Below, piece after piece: positions 1-6,181 of a stretch of 11,685 bases of DNA. The stretch is from positions 1-11,685 of the forward strand of contig URQW01000080.1 in assembly GCA_900550105.1 (NCBI GenBank). Direction: 5' to 3'. The notes beneath the pieces are model-generated. The model was not told where the DNA came from and ran no database searches. It saw only the letters and a list, made by a program, of their open reading frames with translations. The translations under genes and the position numbers were made by a program. Source of the DNA: an uncultured Pelosinus sp. (GTDB lineage Bacteria; Bacillota; Negativicutes; UMGS1260). Position 1 is the stretch's first letter. The number at the start of each line of letters is the position of its first letter.

Positions 1-90
1 TATTTTTCATAGTTTTTACACTTACTTATATTTGATTTTTCTGCCTTTCTACCTTGCTTAAATTTTGCCGAGGCACCGCACATAATTGCT

Positions 91-132
91 GCCTTAAAAA
101 ACAAAAAAGCAAAAAGCATTTAAGCTTTTTGC
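91..132 (-). terminator. Rho-independent terminator of cobT
   Basis: A perfect 9-bp inverted repeat, GCAAAAAGC (109-117) and GCTTTTTGC (124-132), encloses a 6-base loop. Read on the minus strand it is followed by TTTTTTGTTTTTTAAG. It lies about 50 bases beyond the cobT stop codon and is the obvious transcript end. The remaining bases 1-90 show no gene or recognisable site. Confidence 0.85.
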
Positions 133-182
133 TAGAATAGGATTTTTTTGTTCTATTATTCTCTTTCTTTTACCCGCCCCTC

Positions 183-1211
183 TTATATGGCTAAATTCTG
201 CTTTGACGTACTTGCTAAAAAATCAGAAATACGAGCTACATTTTGCATCGCATAAAGCATCGTTTTCAAAATTGACACCATTAATACAGCACCGGTACCT
301 TCGCCTAAGGCCATATCGGCTTTTAAAATCACATCCTCGGCCATAATATTGCCAAGTAGCAAACAGTACGCCATGCCTGGTTCTTTCGACATATGCGACG
401 GAATTGCATAGCAATCAATTTTGCTATTTACTCTAACCGCACAAGCATAGGCCACGGCCGTAATAAAGCCATCAAGTACAAAGGGAACTTTTAGCTTGGC
501 ACATTCCAGCATACTAGAGCACATAGCTACAATGTCAAATCCACCGACACACCGTAAAATATCTTCAACGGCATGAAGTTTTACCTTATGCTTCTCTACG
601 CCTTTCTCGACGATTTGGCGTTTACGCCGCAACGCCTCTGGCGTCTTTAGCCCAGCGCCATGACCAACCACGAACTCGGGCGGCATTCCCGTCAAGGCAT
701 GAAGCACCGCTGAAGATGTTGTCGTATTGCCTATCCCCATTTCGCCAAACGATAGTAGATTGGCTCCTTTTTCCCGAACCGCTTTTTGAACTCTTTCTCT
801 ACCAATATCCCAGGCTTTTTGAAATTCGTCCTGGCTCATGGCTTCTTCTTTCATGAAGTTTTTGGTGCCAAAAGCGACTTTCCGACAAACGCCAGCTTCT
901 CTCGTATCACGAATGCCAATATCAATTACTTCATAAGGAATTTGATGCATTTGACAAAAACAGCTGATGGTAGCCAAGCCTGCCGCCATATTTCTGGCCT
1001 GCAAATACGTAAACTCCACCGGATCAGGCGCAATACTTTCTTCTACTACCCCATTATCAGCAGCATAAATAATGTGGTAAGGACGAATCTCCGTATGAAT
1101 TTTTTCCCATGCCATCAGCACTTTCTTTAAATGTTTTTCCAGAAGCCCCAGACTGTGCAGCGGTTTTGCCGCGCCATCAATCAATTCATCCACTGTCTTT
1201 TCAAAATCCAT
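183..1211 (-). CDS. cobT: Nicotinate-nucleotide:base phosphoribosyltransferase (CobT family)
   Basis: CobT transfers the ribose phosphate of nicotinate mononucleotide to the lower-ligand base, giving the alpha-riboside phosphate used in cobamide nucleotide loop assembly in the cytoplasm. The 342-residue protein matches the family's usual length. Visible motifs are GEMGIGNTT (156-164), VVGHGAG (181-187), VGGFDIVAM (222-230) and GEGTGA (303-308), whose Glu304 matches the catalytic glutamate of known CobT enzymes. The normally conserved ADHG reads ADNG (51-54), and the following base-contact segment also differs, so the preferred base may not be dimethylbenzimidazole. The ATG at 1211 is chosen because GGAGGG lies 7 bases upstream; a longer in-frame start (TTG at 1229) would place that site inside the gene. 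The gene follows a cobalamin riboswitch and terminator, so B12 repression is expected. An ArsA/ArsB-type paralogue making phenolic cobamides is possible but cannot be decided here. Confidence 0.93.
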   Translation of the reverse strand: MDFEKTVDELIDGAAKPLHSLGLLEKHLKKVLMAWEKIHTEIRPYHIIYAADNGVVEESIAPDPVEFTYLQARNMAAGLATISCFCQMHQIPYEVIDIGIRDTREAGVCRKVAFGTKNFMKEEAMSQDEFQKAWDIGRERVQKAVREKGANLLSFGEMGIGNTTTSSAVLHALTGMPPEFVVGHGAGLKTPEALRRKRQIVEKGVEKHKVKLHAVEDILRCVGGFDIVAMCSSMLECAKLKVPFVLDGFITAVAYACAVRVNSKIDCYAIPSHMSKEPGMAYCLLLGNIMAEDVILKADMALGEGTGAVLMVSILKTMLYAMQNVARISDFLASTSKQNLAI

Positions 1212-1218
1212 AATCAAT

Positions 1219-1224
1219 CCCTCC
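1219..1224 (-). promoter_or_regulatory. Ribosome-binding site that fixes the cobT start
   Basis: GGAGGG on the minus strand is 7 bases before ATG at 1211. It overlaps the codons that a TTG start at 1229 would use, so the ATG is the likely real start. Confidence 0.8.
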
Positions 1225-1250
1225 TTCAATAAAAATACCTGTCACAAGAC

Positions 1251-1284
1251 AAACAGCACCTGCCAAAAAGGCAGGCGCTGCTTT
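1251..1284 (-). terminator. Terminator hairpin of the cobalamin riboswitch
   Basis: The arms CAGCACCTGCC (1254-1264) and GGCAGGCGCTG (1270-1280) form an 11-bp stem with one G-U pair on the RNA. It can be lengthened by A-U pairs around a U5 loop and is followed on the minus strand by TTTGTCTTG. It lies between the riboswitch and cobT, so it is probably the expression platform: formed when B12 is bound, stopping transcription before cobT. The T tract is short and interrupted, so termination may be partial. Confidence 0.7.
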
Positions 1285-1334
1285 GATTAGCTCCTATCCT
1301 TCTGGCATTCTCTCTTACGCGAAGACAAATGACA

Positions 1335-1515
1335 GCCATAACAGGCAGGTCTCCTGGCTAACGGCTCATCAATGTTTTGACGCCTTCCCGGTTTTCCGGT
1401 GGCATCAGCCAAAACATCTCCCCGATTACAGTGGCGCGACCGCGTCGTTTCAGAATTGCTTCTGTCCGATCTTCCCTATTCTCCTCTTTTAACAAAGAGG
1501 CACCTGTTTGGTGGC
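1335..1515 (-). ncRNA. Cobalamin riboswitch (AdoCbl/B12 aptamer)
   Basis: The minus strand carries the diagnostic B12 box GCCAGGAGACCTGCC (1344-1358), preceded by GATGAGCC. It also has the conserved core GCGCCACTGTAATCGGGGAG (about 1418-1437), a TGCCACCGG / ACCGGGAAGG segment, GGGAA (1472-1476) and a P2-like hairpin with 7-bp arms (1483-1489 and 1494-1500). The ends can pair as P1 (GCCA at 1512-1515 with TGGC at 1335-1338, plus adjacent AACAGG/CCTGTT). The element is oriented toward cobT with a terminator between them. By family knowledge it represses cobT when cobalamin is plentiful. The outer boundaries are approximate. Confidence 0.93.
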
Positions 1516-1525
1516 ATATTATGAA

Positions 1526-1534
1526 ATTATATCA
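1526..1534 (-). promoter_or_regulatory. Extended -10 promoter of the riboswitch-cobT transcript
   Basis: The minus strand reads TGATATAAT, a perfect TATAAT with the TGn extension. It is placed so that transcription would start near 1519, just before the riboswitch P1. No good -35 is visible 17 bases upstream, as is usual for extended -10 promoters. Confidence 0.65.
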
Positions 1535-1569
1535 ATCTATTTCCTACTTCGGCAGAAAACTTGCGTTTC

Positions 1570-1594
1570 CTTGCTAAGTTGACGACTAAGCAAG
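1570..1594. repeat. Imperfect inverted repeat between cobS and the riboswitch promoter
   Basis: CTTGCTAAGT (1570-1579) and ACTAAGCAAG (1585-1594) pair at 9 of 10 positions across a 5-base loop. There is no T run after it on the minus strand, so it is not a convincing terminator of cobS. Its role is unknown. Confidence 0.4.
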
Positions 1595-1643
1595 AAAGTC
1601 GATAAGGCCGTAAAAAAAATCCTACTTTATTTTAATAAAAACA

Positions 1644-2402
1644 TTAATAGAAACAAAGGAAACAAAATAACACCGCCAGTTCCGTCACCACGCTTACAGC
1701 GCCATAAACATCACCAGTCACACCGCCCAGACAAAGATTCACATACGCAGCAAATAATAAGCCGATTGCTAAGCCGCCCAGCGCAGTAAGCAGACATTTC
1801 ACCCCCAAAAAGGCAAAAACAAGGGCGAAAAAAACTAATGCAATATAGAGATTGCGGTTTTGCCTATGTGAAGGAAAAACTTGTCCTAACCCACTCGGTC
1901 GAGCATAAGGAAAAAAAGTAATCGTAAAAACAATTCCCAATCTTCCTGTTGTCGGCATAGCAATTAAGGCCAAAGGTAAAACAAACGGATCAAGATCGTA
2001 TAAAAAGGAGAAACGAGCTAACAGGGCTAGTGCCAGCGCTAAAGCGCCAAAAGCTCCTACCCGGCTATCTTTCATGATTTCAAGCATACGCTCGCGTTCC
2101 CGCCCCGAAAACACGCCATCAAAAGTATCCATAAAGCCATCCCAGTGCAGCGCCCCAGTAATAACGACTTCACCAATAATAAGACAAGCAATCAAAGACA
2201 ACTGGGGACCGAAACCGCCAAAGCCCCAACGAGCTGCCACGAGCAAAAAGGCCAGTAAAACACCGATAAATGCGCCAATAAGCGGAAAATAACGAACACT
2301 GCGCCCAAAACTTTCTAGCGAGCTGTCATGATGGCTGAGTAGTTGAATTCTTGTTAAAAATTGAAAGCCTGTAATAAAATCACTAAACCATTGTTTCACC
2401 AT
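1644..2402 (-). CDS. cobS: Adenosylcobinamide-GDP ribazoletransferase (cobalamin synthase)
   Basis: CobS is an integral membrane enzyme that joins adenosylcobinamide-GDP to alpha-ribazole (or its phosphate), the last assembly step of the cobamide. The 252-residue protein is of normal length, with about six hydrophobic segments. Its signature lies at 82-119: GALHWDGFMDTFDG with Asp88, Asp92 and Asp95, then LEIMKDSRVGAFG. A second motif, GGVTGDVYGA (226-235), carries Asp231. ATG at 2402 has GGAGG 7 bases upstream. The gene follows the glycerol dehydrogenase gene after 85 bases containing a hairpin, and it precedes the riboswitch-cobT unit. It has no riboswitch of its own in view, so it may depend on upstream readthrough or a weak promoter. 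No strong terminator follows it, so some transcripts could continue into the riboswitch. Confidence 0.95.
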   Translation of the reverse strand: MVKQWFSDFITGFQFLTRIQLLSHHDSSLESFGRSVRYFPLIGAFIGVLLAFLLVAARWGFGGFGPQLSLIACLIIGEVVITGALHWDGFMDTFDGVFSGRERERMLEIMKDSRVGAFGALALALALLARFSFLYDLDPFVLPLALIAMPTTGRLGIVFTITFFPYARPSGLGQVFPSHRQNRNLYIALVFFALVFAFLGVKCLLTALGGLAIGLLFAAYVNLCLGGVTGDVYGAVSVVTELAVLFCFLCFY

Positions 2403-2444
2403 GGAAAAGCCTCCACTATTGAAGCGCTATTTTTAAGATAGAAG

Positions 2445-2472
2445 AAAGCCCTGCACAAAAGTACAAGGCTTT
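2445..2472 (-). terminator. Hairpin after the glycerol dehydrogenase gene, possible terminator
   Basis: AAAGCCCTGCAC (2445-2456) and GTACAAGGCTTT (2461-2472) form a 12-bp stem (two G-U pairs) around a 4-base loop. The minus-strand continuation is CTTCTATCTT, which is pyrimidine-rich but not a clean T run. It probably weakens or stops transcription between gldA and cobS; partial readthrough is plausible. Confidence 0.6.
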
Positions 2473-2487
2473 GCCTATTGTTTTTTC

Positions 2488-3579
2488 TTATTTCAAGCTT
2501 GATCCGAGCGCATTTGCTCCTAAAATTGCGGCACGAACCGATTCTACCGTAACAGGGAAAGGTTCGTTGAATATGGTTTCGCCTGCGGCACAGCTAGCCT
2601 CTGCAACCTTCTGAATTTTTTCTTCGGTAATCTCCGTAACGCCAATATCAGCCAAAGTTACAGGCAGTCCGACTTCACGGCAGAAACGAATCACTTCTAA
2701 CAATTCTTCGCGAGAGCGGTTTTCCAGCACTAGCTGCACCAACGTACCGAATGCAACTTTTTCACCATGATAATATGCATGCGTTTCTTCTAAAGCAGTT
2801 AATCCATTATGAACGGCATGGGCCGCAGCCAGACCAGAACTTTCAAAACCAAGACCGCTTAATAGCGTATTGGCTTCTACCACTTTTTCTAAAGCTTCCG
2901 TAGGCACTTTGCTTTCCGCTGCCAGTTTTGCTTGCAGACCATACTGCAGTAGCAAATCATAACAAAGTCTGGCCAATTGAAGCGCCGCCGAAGTAGAATA
3001 ACCGCCAGGAAGATTTTTGCCAAAAGCTTTCGCACAAGCATCGGCTTCAAACCATGTAGCAAGTGCATCGCCCATGCCGGAAACAAGCAACCGTACTGGC
3101 GCTTTCGCAATAATTTCTGTATCAAGCAACACAAGATCAGGATTTTTCGGCAATACCAGATAGGATTCAAATACGCCTTCCGCTGAATAAATAACAGCTA
3201 AGGCGCTGCAGGGAGCATCAGTAGCAGCGATTGTTGGAATAATGACGACAGGCAATTTGGCATAATAAGCTGCTGCTTTAGCCGTATCAGCGGACTTACC
3301 GCCACCTACACCTAAAATGACTTCAACGCCTTTTTCCTTGATACTTTCTACGAGTCTGTCAATTTCTTGTTTGCAGCATTCACCGCTAAACTCTTCAAAT
3401 AAAGCACTAATCCCTGCCTTAGCAAAGCTTGCCTCCATAGCAGCTTTTACTGTTTTTAAACCGTTTTTTCCGCCAAGTACAAGTGCTTTACTGCCGAGCA
3501 AACTCACTTGTTCACTGATGGAATGAATAGCTCCCGGACCTTGTACATAACGGCTTGGTGAAATCATAATCTTATTCAT
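2488..3579 (-). CDS. gldA: Glycerol dehydrogenase (NAD+, zinc-dependent)
   Basis: The expected reaction is oxidation of glycerol to dihydroxyacetone with NAD+, the oxidative entry of anaerobic glycerol use; related diols are common alternative substrates. The 363-residue protein matches GldA length. It shows the NAD-binding GVGGGKSADTAKA (90-102), TIAATDAP (116-123) and the three metal ligands in their usual contexts: Asp171 (SGMGDALATW), His254 (AAHAVHNG) and His271 (YYHGEKVAFG). All key residues are present. The start is ATG at 3579 with GGGGG 8 bases upstream, a purine-rich but not perfect site. It diverges from an iron alcohol dehydrogenase gene and is followed by a hairpin and cobS. The pairing with a 1,3-propanediol-type dehydrogenase suggests glycerol or diol metabolism, but no dehydratase is seen in the window. 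A relative acting on another diol remains possible. Confidence 0.9.
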   Translation of the reverse strand: MNKIMISPSRYVQGPGAIHSISEQVSLLGSKALVLGGKNGLKTVKAAMEASFAKAGISALFEEFSGECCKQEIDRLVESIKEKGVEVILGVGGGKSADTAKAAAYYAKLPVVIIPTIAATDAPCSALAVIYSAEGVFESYLVLPKNPDLVLLDTEIIAKAPVRLLVSGMGDALATWFEADACAKAFGKNLPGGYSTSAALQLARLCYDLLLQYGLQAKLAAESKVPTEALEKVVEANTLLSGLGFESSGLAAAHAVHNGLTALEETHAYYHGEKVAFGTLVQLVLENRSREELLEVIRFCREVGLPVTLADIGVTEITEEKIQKVAEASCAAGETIFNEPFPVTVESVRAAILGANALGSSLK

Positions 3580-3677
3580 CTACAGTTCCCCCATTCGATA
3601 TCCTTCCTCAGCCTCGAGAAAAATTGTTCAATTCTTATTCTTATTATAATACGGAATGGGAAAGAGATCGAAGCTAC

Positions 3678-3710
3678 ATATTTGCGGCATTATAAAAAAT
3701 ATTTGCGCAT
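3678..3710. repeat. Direct repeats 21 bp apart over the gldA promoter
   Basis: ATATTTGCGGCAT (3678-3690) and ATATTTGCGCAT (3699-3710) start 21 bp apart, about two DNA turns. They flank and overlap the candidate gldA -10. The inverted sequence CCGCAAAT occurs at 3776-3783, an exact complement of bases 3680-3687. This is the layout expected of a regulator operator, but the factor is unknown. Confidence 0.5.
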
Positions 3711-3717
3711 CTCCCAA
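3689..3717 (-). promoter_or_regulatory. Probable sigma-A promoter of gldA
   Basis: On the minus strand TTGGGA (3712-3717) is separated by 17 bases from a perfect TATAAT (3689-3694). The start would fall near 3682, leaving a leader of about 100 bases. A second TATAAT-like box, with a poor -35, lies at about 3645-3650. Confidence 0.6.
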
Positions 3718-3725
3718 CTACAGAA

Positions 3726-3742
3726 AATTGCATTCAGCAATT
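3726..3742. promoter_or_regulatory. Small palindrome between divergent promoters
   Basis: AATTGC (3726-3731), 5 bases, then GCAATT (3737-3742). It overlaps the candidate -35 of the alcohol dehydrogenase gene and lies just upstream of the gldA -35, where an operator could control both genes. Short AT-rich palindromes also arise by chance. Confidence 0.35.
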
Positions 3743-3756
3743 ATTTTTCACATTAT
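3728..3756 (+). promoter_or_regulatory. Candidate promoter of the iron alcohol dehydrogenase gene
   Basis: TTGCAT (3728-3733), a 17-base spacer, then CATTAT (3751-3756). The match to consensus is moderate. A start near 3763 would give a leader of roughly 75 bases. Confidence 0.4.
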
Positions 3757-3838
3757 AGGCTTATCTTGCCAACTTCCGCAAATCGGCCTGTCCTTCTCTT
3801 GTTTCCCCTCTTTTGAAATGATAGGATGAAGGAGATGA

Positions 3839-5023
3839 ATGGAAAACAGGGAGCTGATTGAAATGGAAAACCAAGTACATGAGTATTTTATGGCGCCGAT
3901 CAGCTTGATCGGAAGAGGTTGTCTAGAAAAACTAGCCGACTATCTAAAACCGATGAAGCTAAGAAAAGCGCTTATTGTAAGTGACAAATTTCTGGTTCAA
4001 AGCGGCTTGATTCGCCGTCTCACTGATACGTTAGAAAGTGTTGGACTTTTCTATGTAATCTATGACGGCGTAAATCCTAATCCTACTGTTAACAACGCGA
4101 ATTACGGACTGAAACTTTTTAAAGACAACGGCTGTGATTTTCTGATTTCTTTTGGCGGCGGTTCACCGCACGATTGTGCGAAGGCCGTAGCCTTCCTAGC
4201 TACAAACGGCGGGCAAATTAACGATTATGAAGGATTAAATAAACTAAAGCAACCATCAGCACTAATGATTAGTGTGAATACTACCGCTGGAACAGGCAGT
4301 GAATTGACCCGTTTCTGTGTTATTACCGATGAAGAACGTCATGTAAAAATGACAATTTCCGATTGGCGTATTACGCCCCGCATTGCCATCAATGATGCTA
4401 CACTCATGGTTGACATGCCCCCCTCTTTAACAGCAGCTACCGGCATGGATGCCTTGACTCACGCCATTGAAGCCTACGTATCAACAAATGCTACGCCTGT
4501 TACGGACTGCAAAGCCCTAAAAGCCATCGAGCTCATTGCCAATCACCTACCAACAGCTGTCCATGATGGAAAAAACCTGCATGCTCGGGAAATGATGATT
4601 AATGCAGCTTACCTTGCTGGGATTGCCTTCAATAATGCCAGTGTCGGTTATGTTCATTCAGCGGCCCATCAATTAGGCGGCTTCTATAATCTGCCCCATG
4701 GTTTATGCAATGCCATTATGCTGCCAGTTGTTGCCGAATTCAATGCAAAAGAAACCCAGGAAAAGTTCCGCGATATCAGCGAAGCATTTGGCATCAAAAC
4801 GATGAATATGACGCTGGAACAAAGTGCCCAAGCCGCAATTATTGCGATCCGCACACTGTCTAAGGAAGTAGGAATACCAGTTGGGCTTAGAGAAGTACGC
4901 GGCTTTAATGAGAAAGATATTCCACTTCTCGCTGCGAATGCTCTCAAAGACATGTGCAGCTTAACGAATCCACGCCAAGCTACCCAGGAACAAATGGAGG
5001 AACTCTTTCGAGCTGCCATATAA
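3839..5023 (+). CDS. Iron-containing alcohol dehydrogenase (1,3-propanediol dehydrogenase-like)
   Basis: A cytoplasmic NAD(H)-dependent group III alcohol dehydrogenase, closest in character to 1,3-propanediol (DhaT) and ethanol/methanol dehydrogenases of anaerobes; it would reduce an aldehyde such as 3-hydroxypropanal. The 394 residues include GGGSPHDCAKA (106-116), NTTAGTGSE (147-155), TGMDALTHAIEAY (201-213) and HSAAHQLGG through LPHG (273-288). The predicted iron ligands Asp204, His208, His273 and His287 are all present. The start is uncertain. ATG at 3839 has GAAGGAG only 4 bases away; ATG at 3863 has AGGGAG at 9 bases and would trim eight residues, and the sequence ATGGAAAAC occurs at both. 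It diverges from gldA and ends at a bidirectional terminator. The exact substrate cannot be told from sequence in this family, so no gene symbol is given. Confidence 0.9.
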   Translation: MENRELIEMENQVHEYFMAPISLIGRGCLEKLADYLKPMKLRKALIVSDKFLVQSGLIRRLTDTLESVGLFYVIYDGVNPNPTVNNANYGLKLFKDNGCDFLISFGGGSPHDCAKAVAFLATNGGQINDYEGLNKLKQPSALMISVNTTAGTGSELTRFCVITDEERHVKMTISDWRITPRIAINDATLMVDMPPSLTAATGMDALTHAIEAYVSTNATPVTDCKALKAIELIANHLPTAVHDGKNLHAREMMINAAYLAGIAFNNASVGYVHSAAHQLGGFYNLPHGLCNAIMLPVVAEFNAKETQEKFRDISEAFGIKTMNMTLEQSAQAAIIAIRTLSKEVGIPVGLREVRGFNEKDIPLLAANALKDMCSLTNPRQATQEQMEELFRAAI

Positions 5024-5054
5024 CTAAGTGCATAATCCAAAAACAGATTTTATA

Positions 5055-5093
5055 AAAAAGACGGTCAGCTTCTAAACAAGCTACCGTCTTTTT
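5055..5093. terminator. Bidirectional terminator between convergent genes
   Basis: AAAAAGACGGT (5055-5065) pairs with ACCGTCTTTTT (5083-5093), and AGCTT pairs with AAGCT inside, with one bulged C at 5066 and a 6-base loop. T runs follow on both strands. It can end the alcohol dehydrogenase transcript from the left and the chemoreceptor operon from the right. Confidence 0.88.
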
Positions 5094-5125
5094 GTCGACT
5101 CTATACTAAGATAAAACCGCTTTGC

Positions 5126-6151
5126 TTATTTTTCTTTAGCCAAAGTGTAGATATCTCCCGCCATCGTAGTGACTTCATTCATATTTTCGGTAACCTTTTC
5201 AATTGCGACAGTTTGCTCTTCAACTGTTTTTAACGTATCATTTCCCATAATTACCGTTTTTTGTACCGATCCCTGAATAATATCGGTAAATTCCCGAATT
5301 CTCCCGATAGTTTGTTTTGAATTATCCGATAATTTCTGTATTTCCCTAGCCACTACGCCAAAGCCTAGCCCGGCTTCACCGGCCCGAGCTGCTTCAATCG
5401 CCGCATTTAAGCCGAGAAGTCTTGTCTCGTCAGCAATGTCTTTAATAAATCCCATAACCTCATTAATTTGCCGCGATACAGTATCAACCTGATTTATTTC
5501 AGCATTCAGACTGGTTTGATTCTGCCTGACATCAGATGCCGAAGCGGCAAGTTCTTGCGTCATCGCTGAAATCTGCAAAATACTCGTATTAATGGAGCTA
5601 GCCATTTGTTGCAATTTATATTGCTGGTGTCCTAACTTAGATAAAGTATTAGCAACTAAAAATAAAACATTTGCCGCCGCCTCTACATTTTTTCTTGGCG
5701 CCACCTTCACTTTCTCTAAGGCAGCAACATAAGCATTGGAATCAACGCCAATTTCCTGAGCGATTTTACGATAGCGTTCTTCTTCTGGCTGATCCGTCAA
5801 AATTTGTCCGCCTACAATCGTCCCAATTTGCCTTCCCTCTAGCAGAATCGGCGCGGCAAAATCAACTAGCCCAGCATGACAATCGTAAATCGCGGGCTTA
5901 CCAGTCTGCGCCGACTGCTCCCCGCCGATTTTATCACATTCTTTACATCGCTTTAATCCCAAATCAGAACCGCGCGTATACTTCATGCAAAAATCCGTAA
6001 AATTACTCGGCTGCGTCACAGGCTCTCCAGTCGTATCAACAGTAATACTTGCTACACCAACGGCTTCAGCAAAATTATCTTGAAACTCCTGCAAAAACTT
6101 TAAGTCCACAATATCCGATAAAACGATTTTTTCGTCTTCTGACTCTTTCAT
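5126..6151 (-). CDS. Soluble PocR-domain chemoreceptor (methyl-accepting chemotaxis-like)
   Basis: Predicted cytoplasmic chemoreceptor that senses a small ligand and signals to CheA/CheW. Numbering here is from GTG at 6166 (346 residues). A PocR sensor domain occupies about 17-175, with Cys60, Cys74, Cys77 and Cys96 and the CHAGLVDFAAPI segment. A short coiled-coil signalling hairpin follows, with the tip at about 244-290 (LLGLNAAIEAARAGEAG, then FGVVAREIQKLS). There is no signal peptide, membrane helix or HAMP domain. The signalling arms (about 65 and 85 residues) are much shorter than in classical receptors, so methylation sites may be lost. ATG at 6151 (codon 6) is preferred because GTGAGG lies 9 bases upstream; GTG at 6166 lacks a spaced site. 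It is the last gene after the permease and EutJ genes (30 bases from the EutJ stop). Its sensor domain is paralogous to that of the histidine kinase. Confidence 0.88.
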   Translation of the reverse strand: MKESEDEKIVLSDIVDLKFLQEFQDNFAEAVGVASITVDTTGEPVTQPSNFTDFCMKYTRGSDLGLKRCKECDKIGGEQSAQTGKPAIYDCHAGLVDFAAPILLEGRQIGTIVGGQILTDQPEEERYRKIAQEIGVDSNAYVAALEKVKVAPRKNVEAAANVLFLVANTLSKLGHQQYKLQQMASSINTSILQISAMTQELAASASDVRQNQTSLNAEINQVDTVSRQINEVMGFIKDIADETRLLGLNAAIEAARAGEAGLGFGVVAREIQKLSDNSKQTIGRIREFTDIIQGSVQKTVIMGNDTLKTVEEQTVAIEKVTENMNEVTTMAGDIYTLAKEK

Positions 6152-6181
6152 CTGCGATGACCTCACTTTCCAAGTGTGATA

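Noticed and set aside
1212..1229. Longer cobT start at TTG 1229
   Set aside because: It would place the strong GGAGGG ribosome-binding site inside the gene; ATG at 1211 is correctly spaced from it.
1283..1577. Plus-strand open frames across the cobS-cobT gap
   Set aside because: They overlap the minus-strand cobalamin riboswitch and its terminator, have no ribosome-binding sites and resemble no protein family.
1570..1594. Inverted repeat after cobS as a terminator
   Set aside because: The stem has a mismatch and no T run follows on the minus strand; listed only as a repeat.
2889..3170. Second-frame open reading frame inside gldA
   Set aside because: It is a shadow frame within a well-conserved dehydrogenase, with cysteine- and leucine-rich low-information sequence and no start signal.
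4684..5040. Minus-strand open frame opposite the alcohol dehydrogenase 3' end
   Set aside because: It is antisense to conserved codons, with no ribosome-binding site and no recognisable domain.
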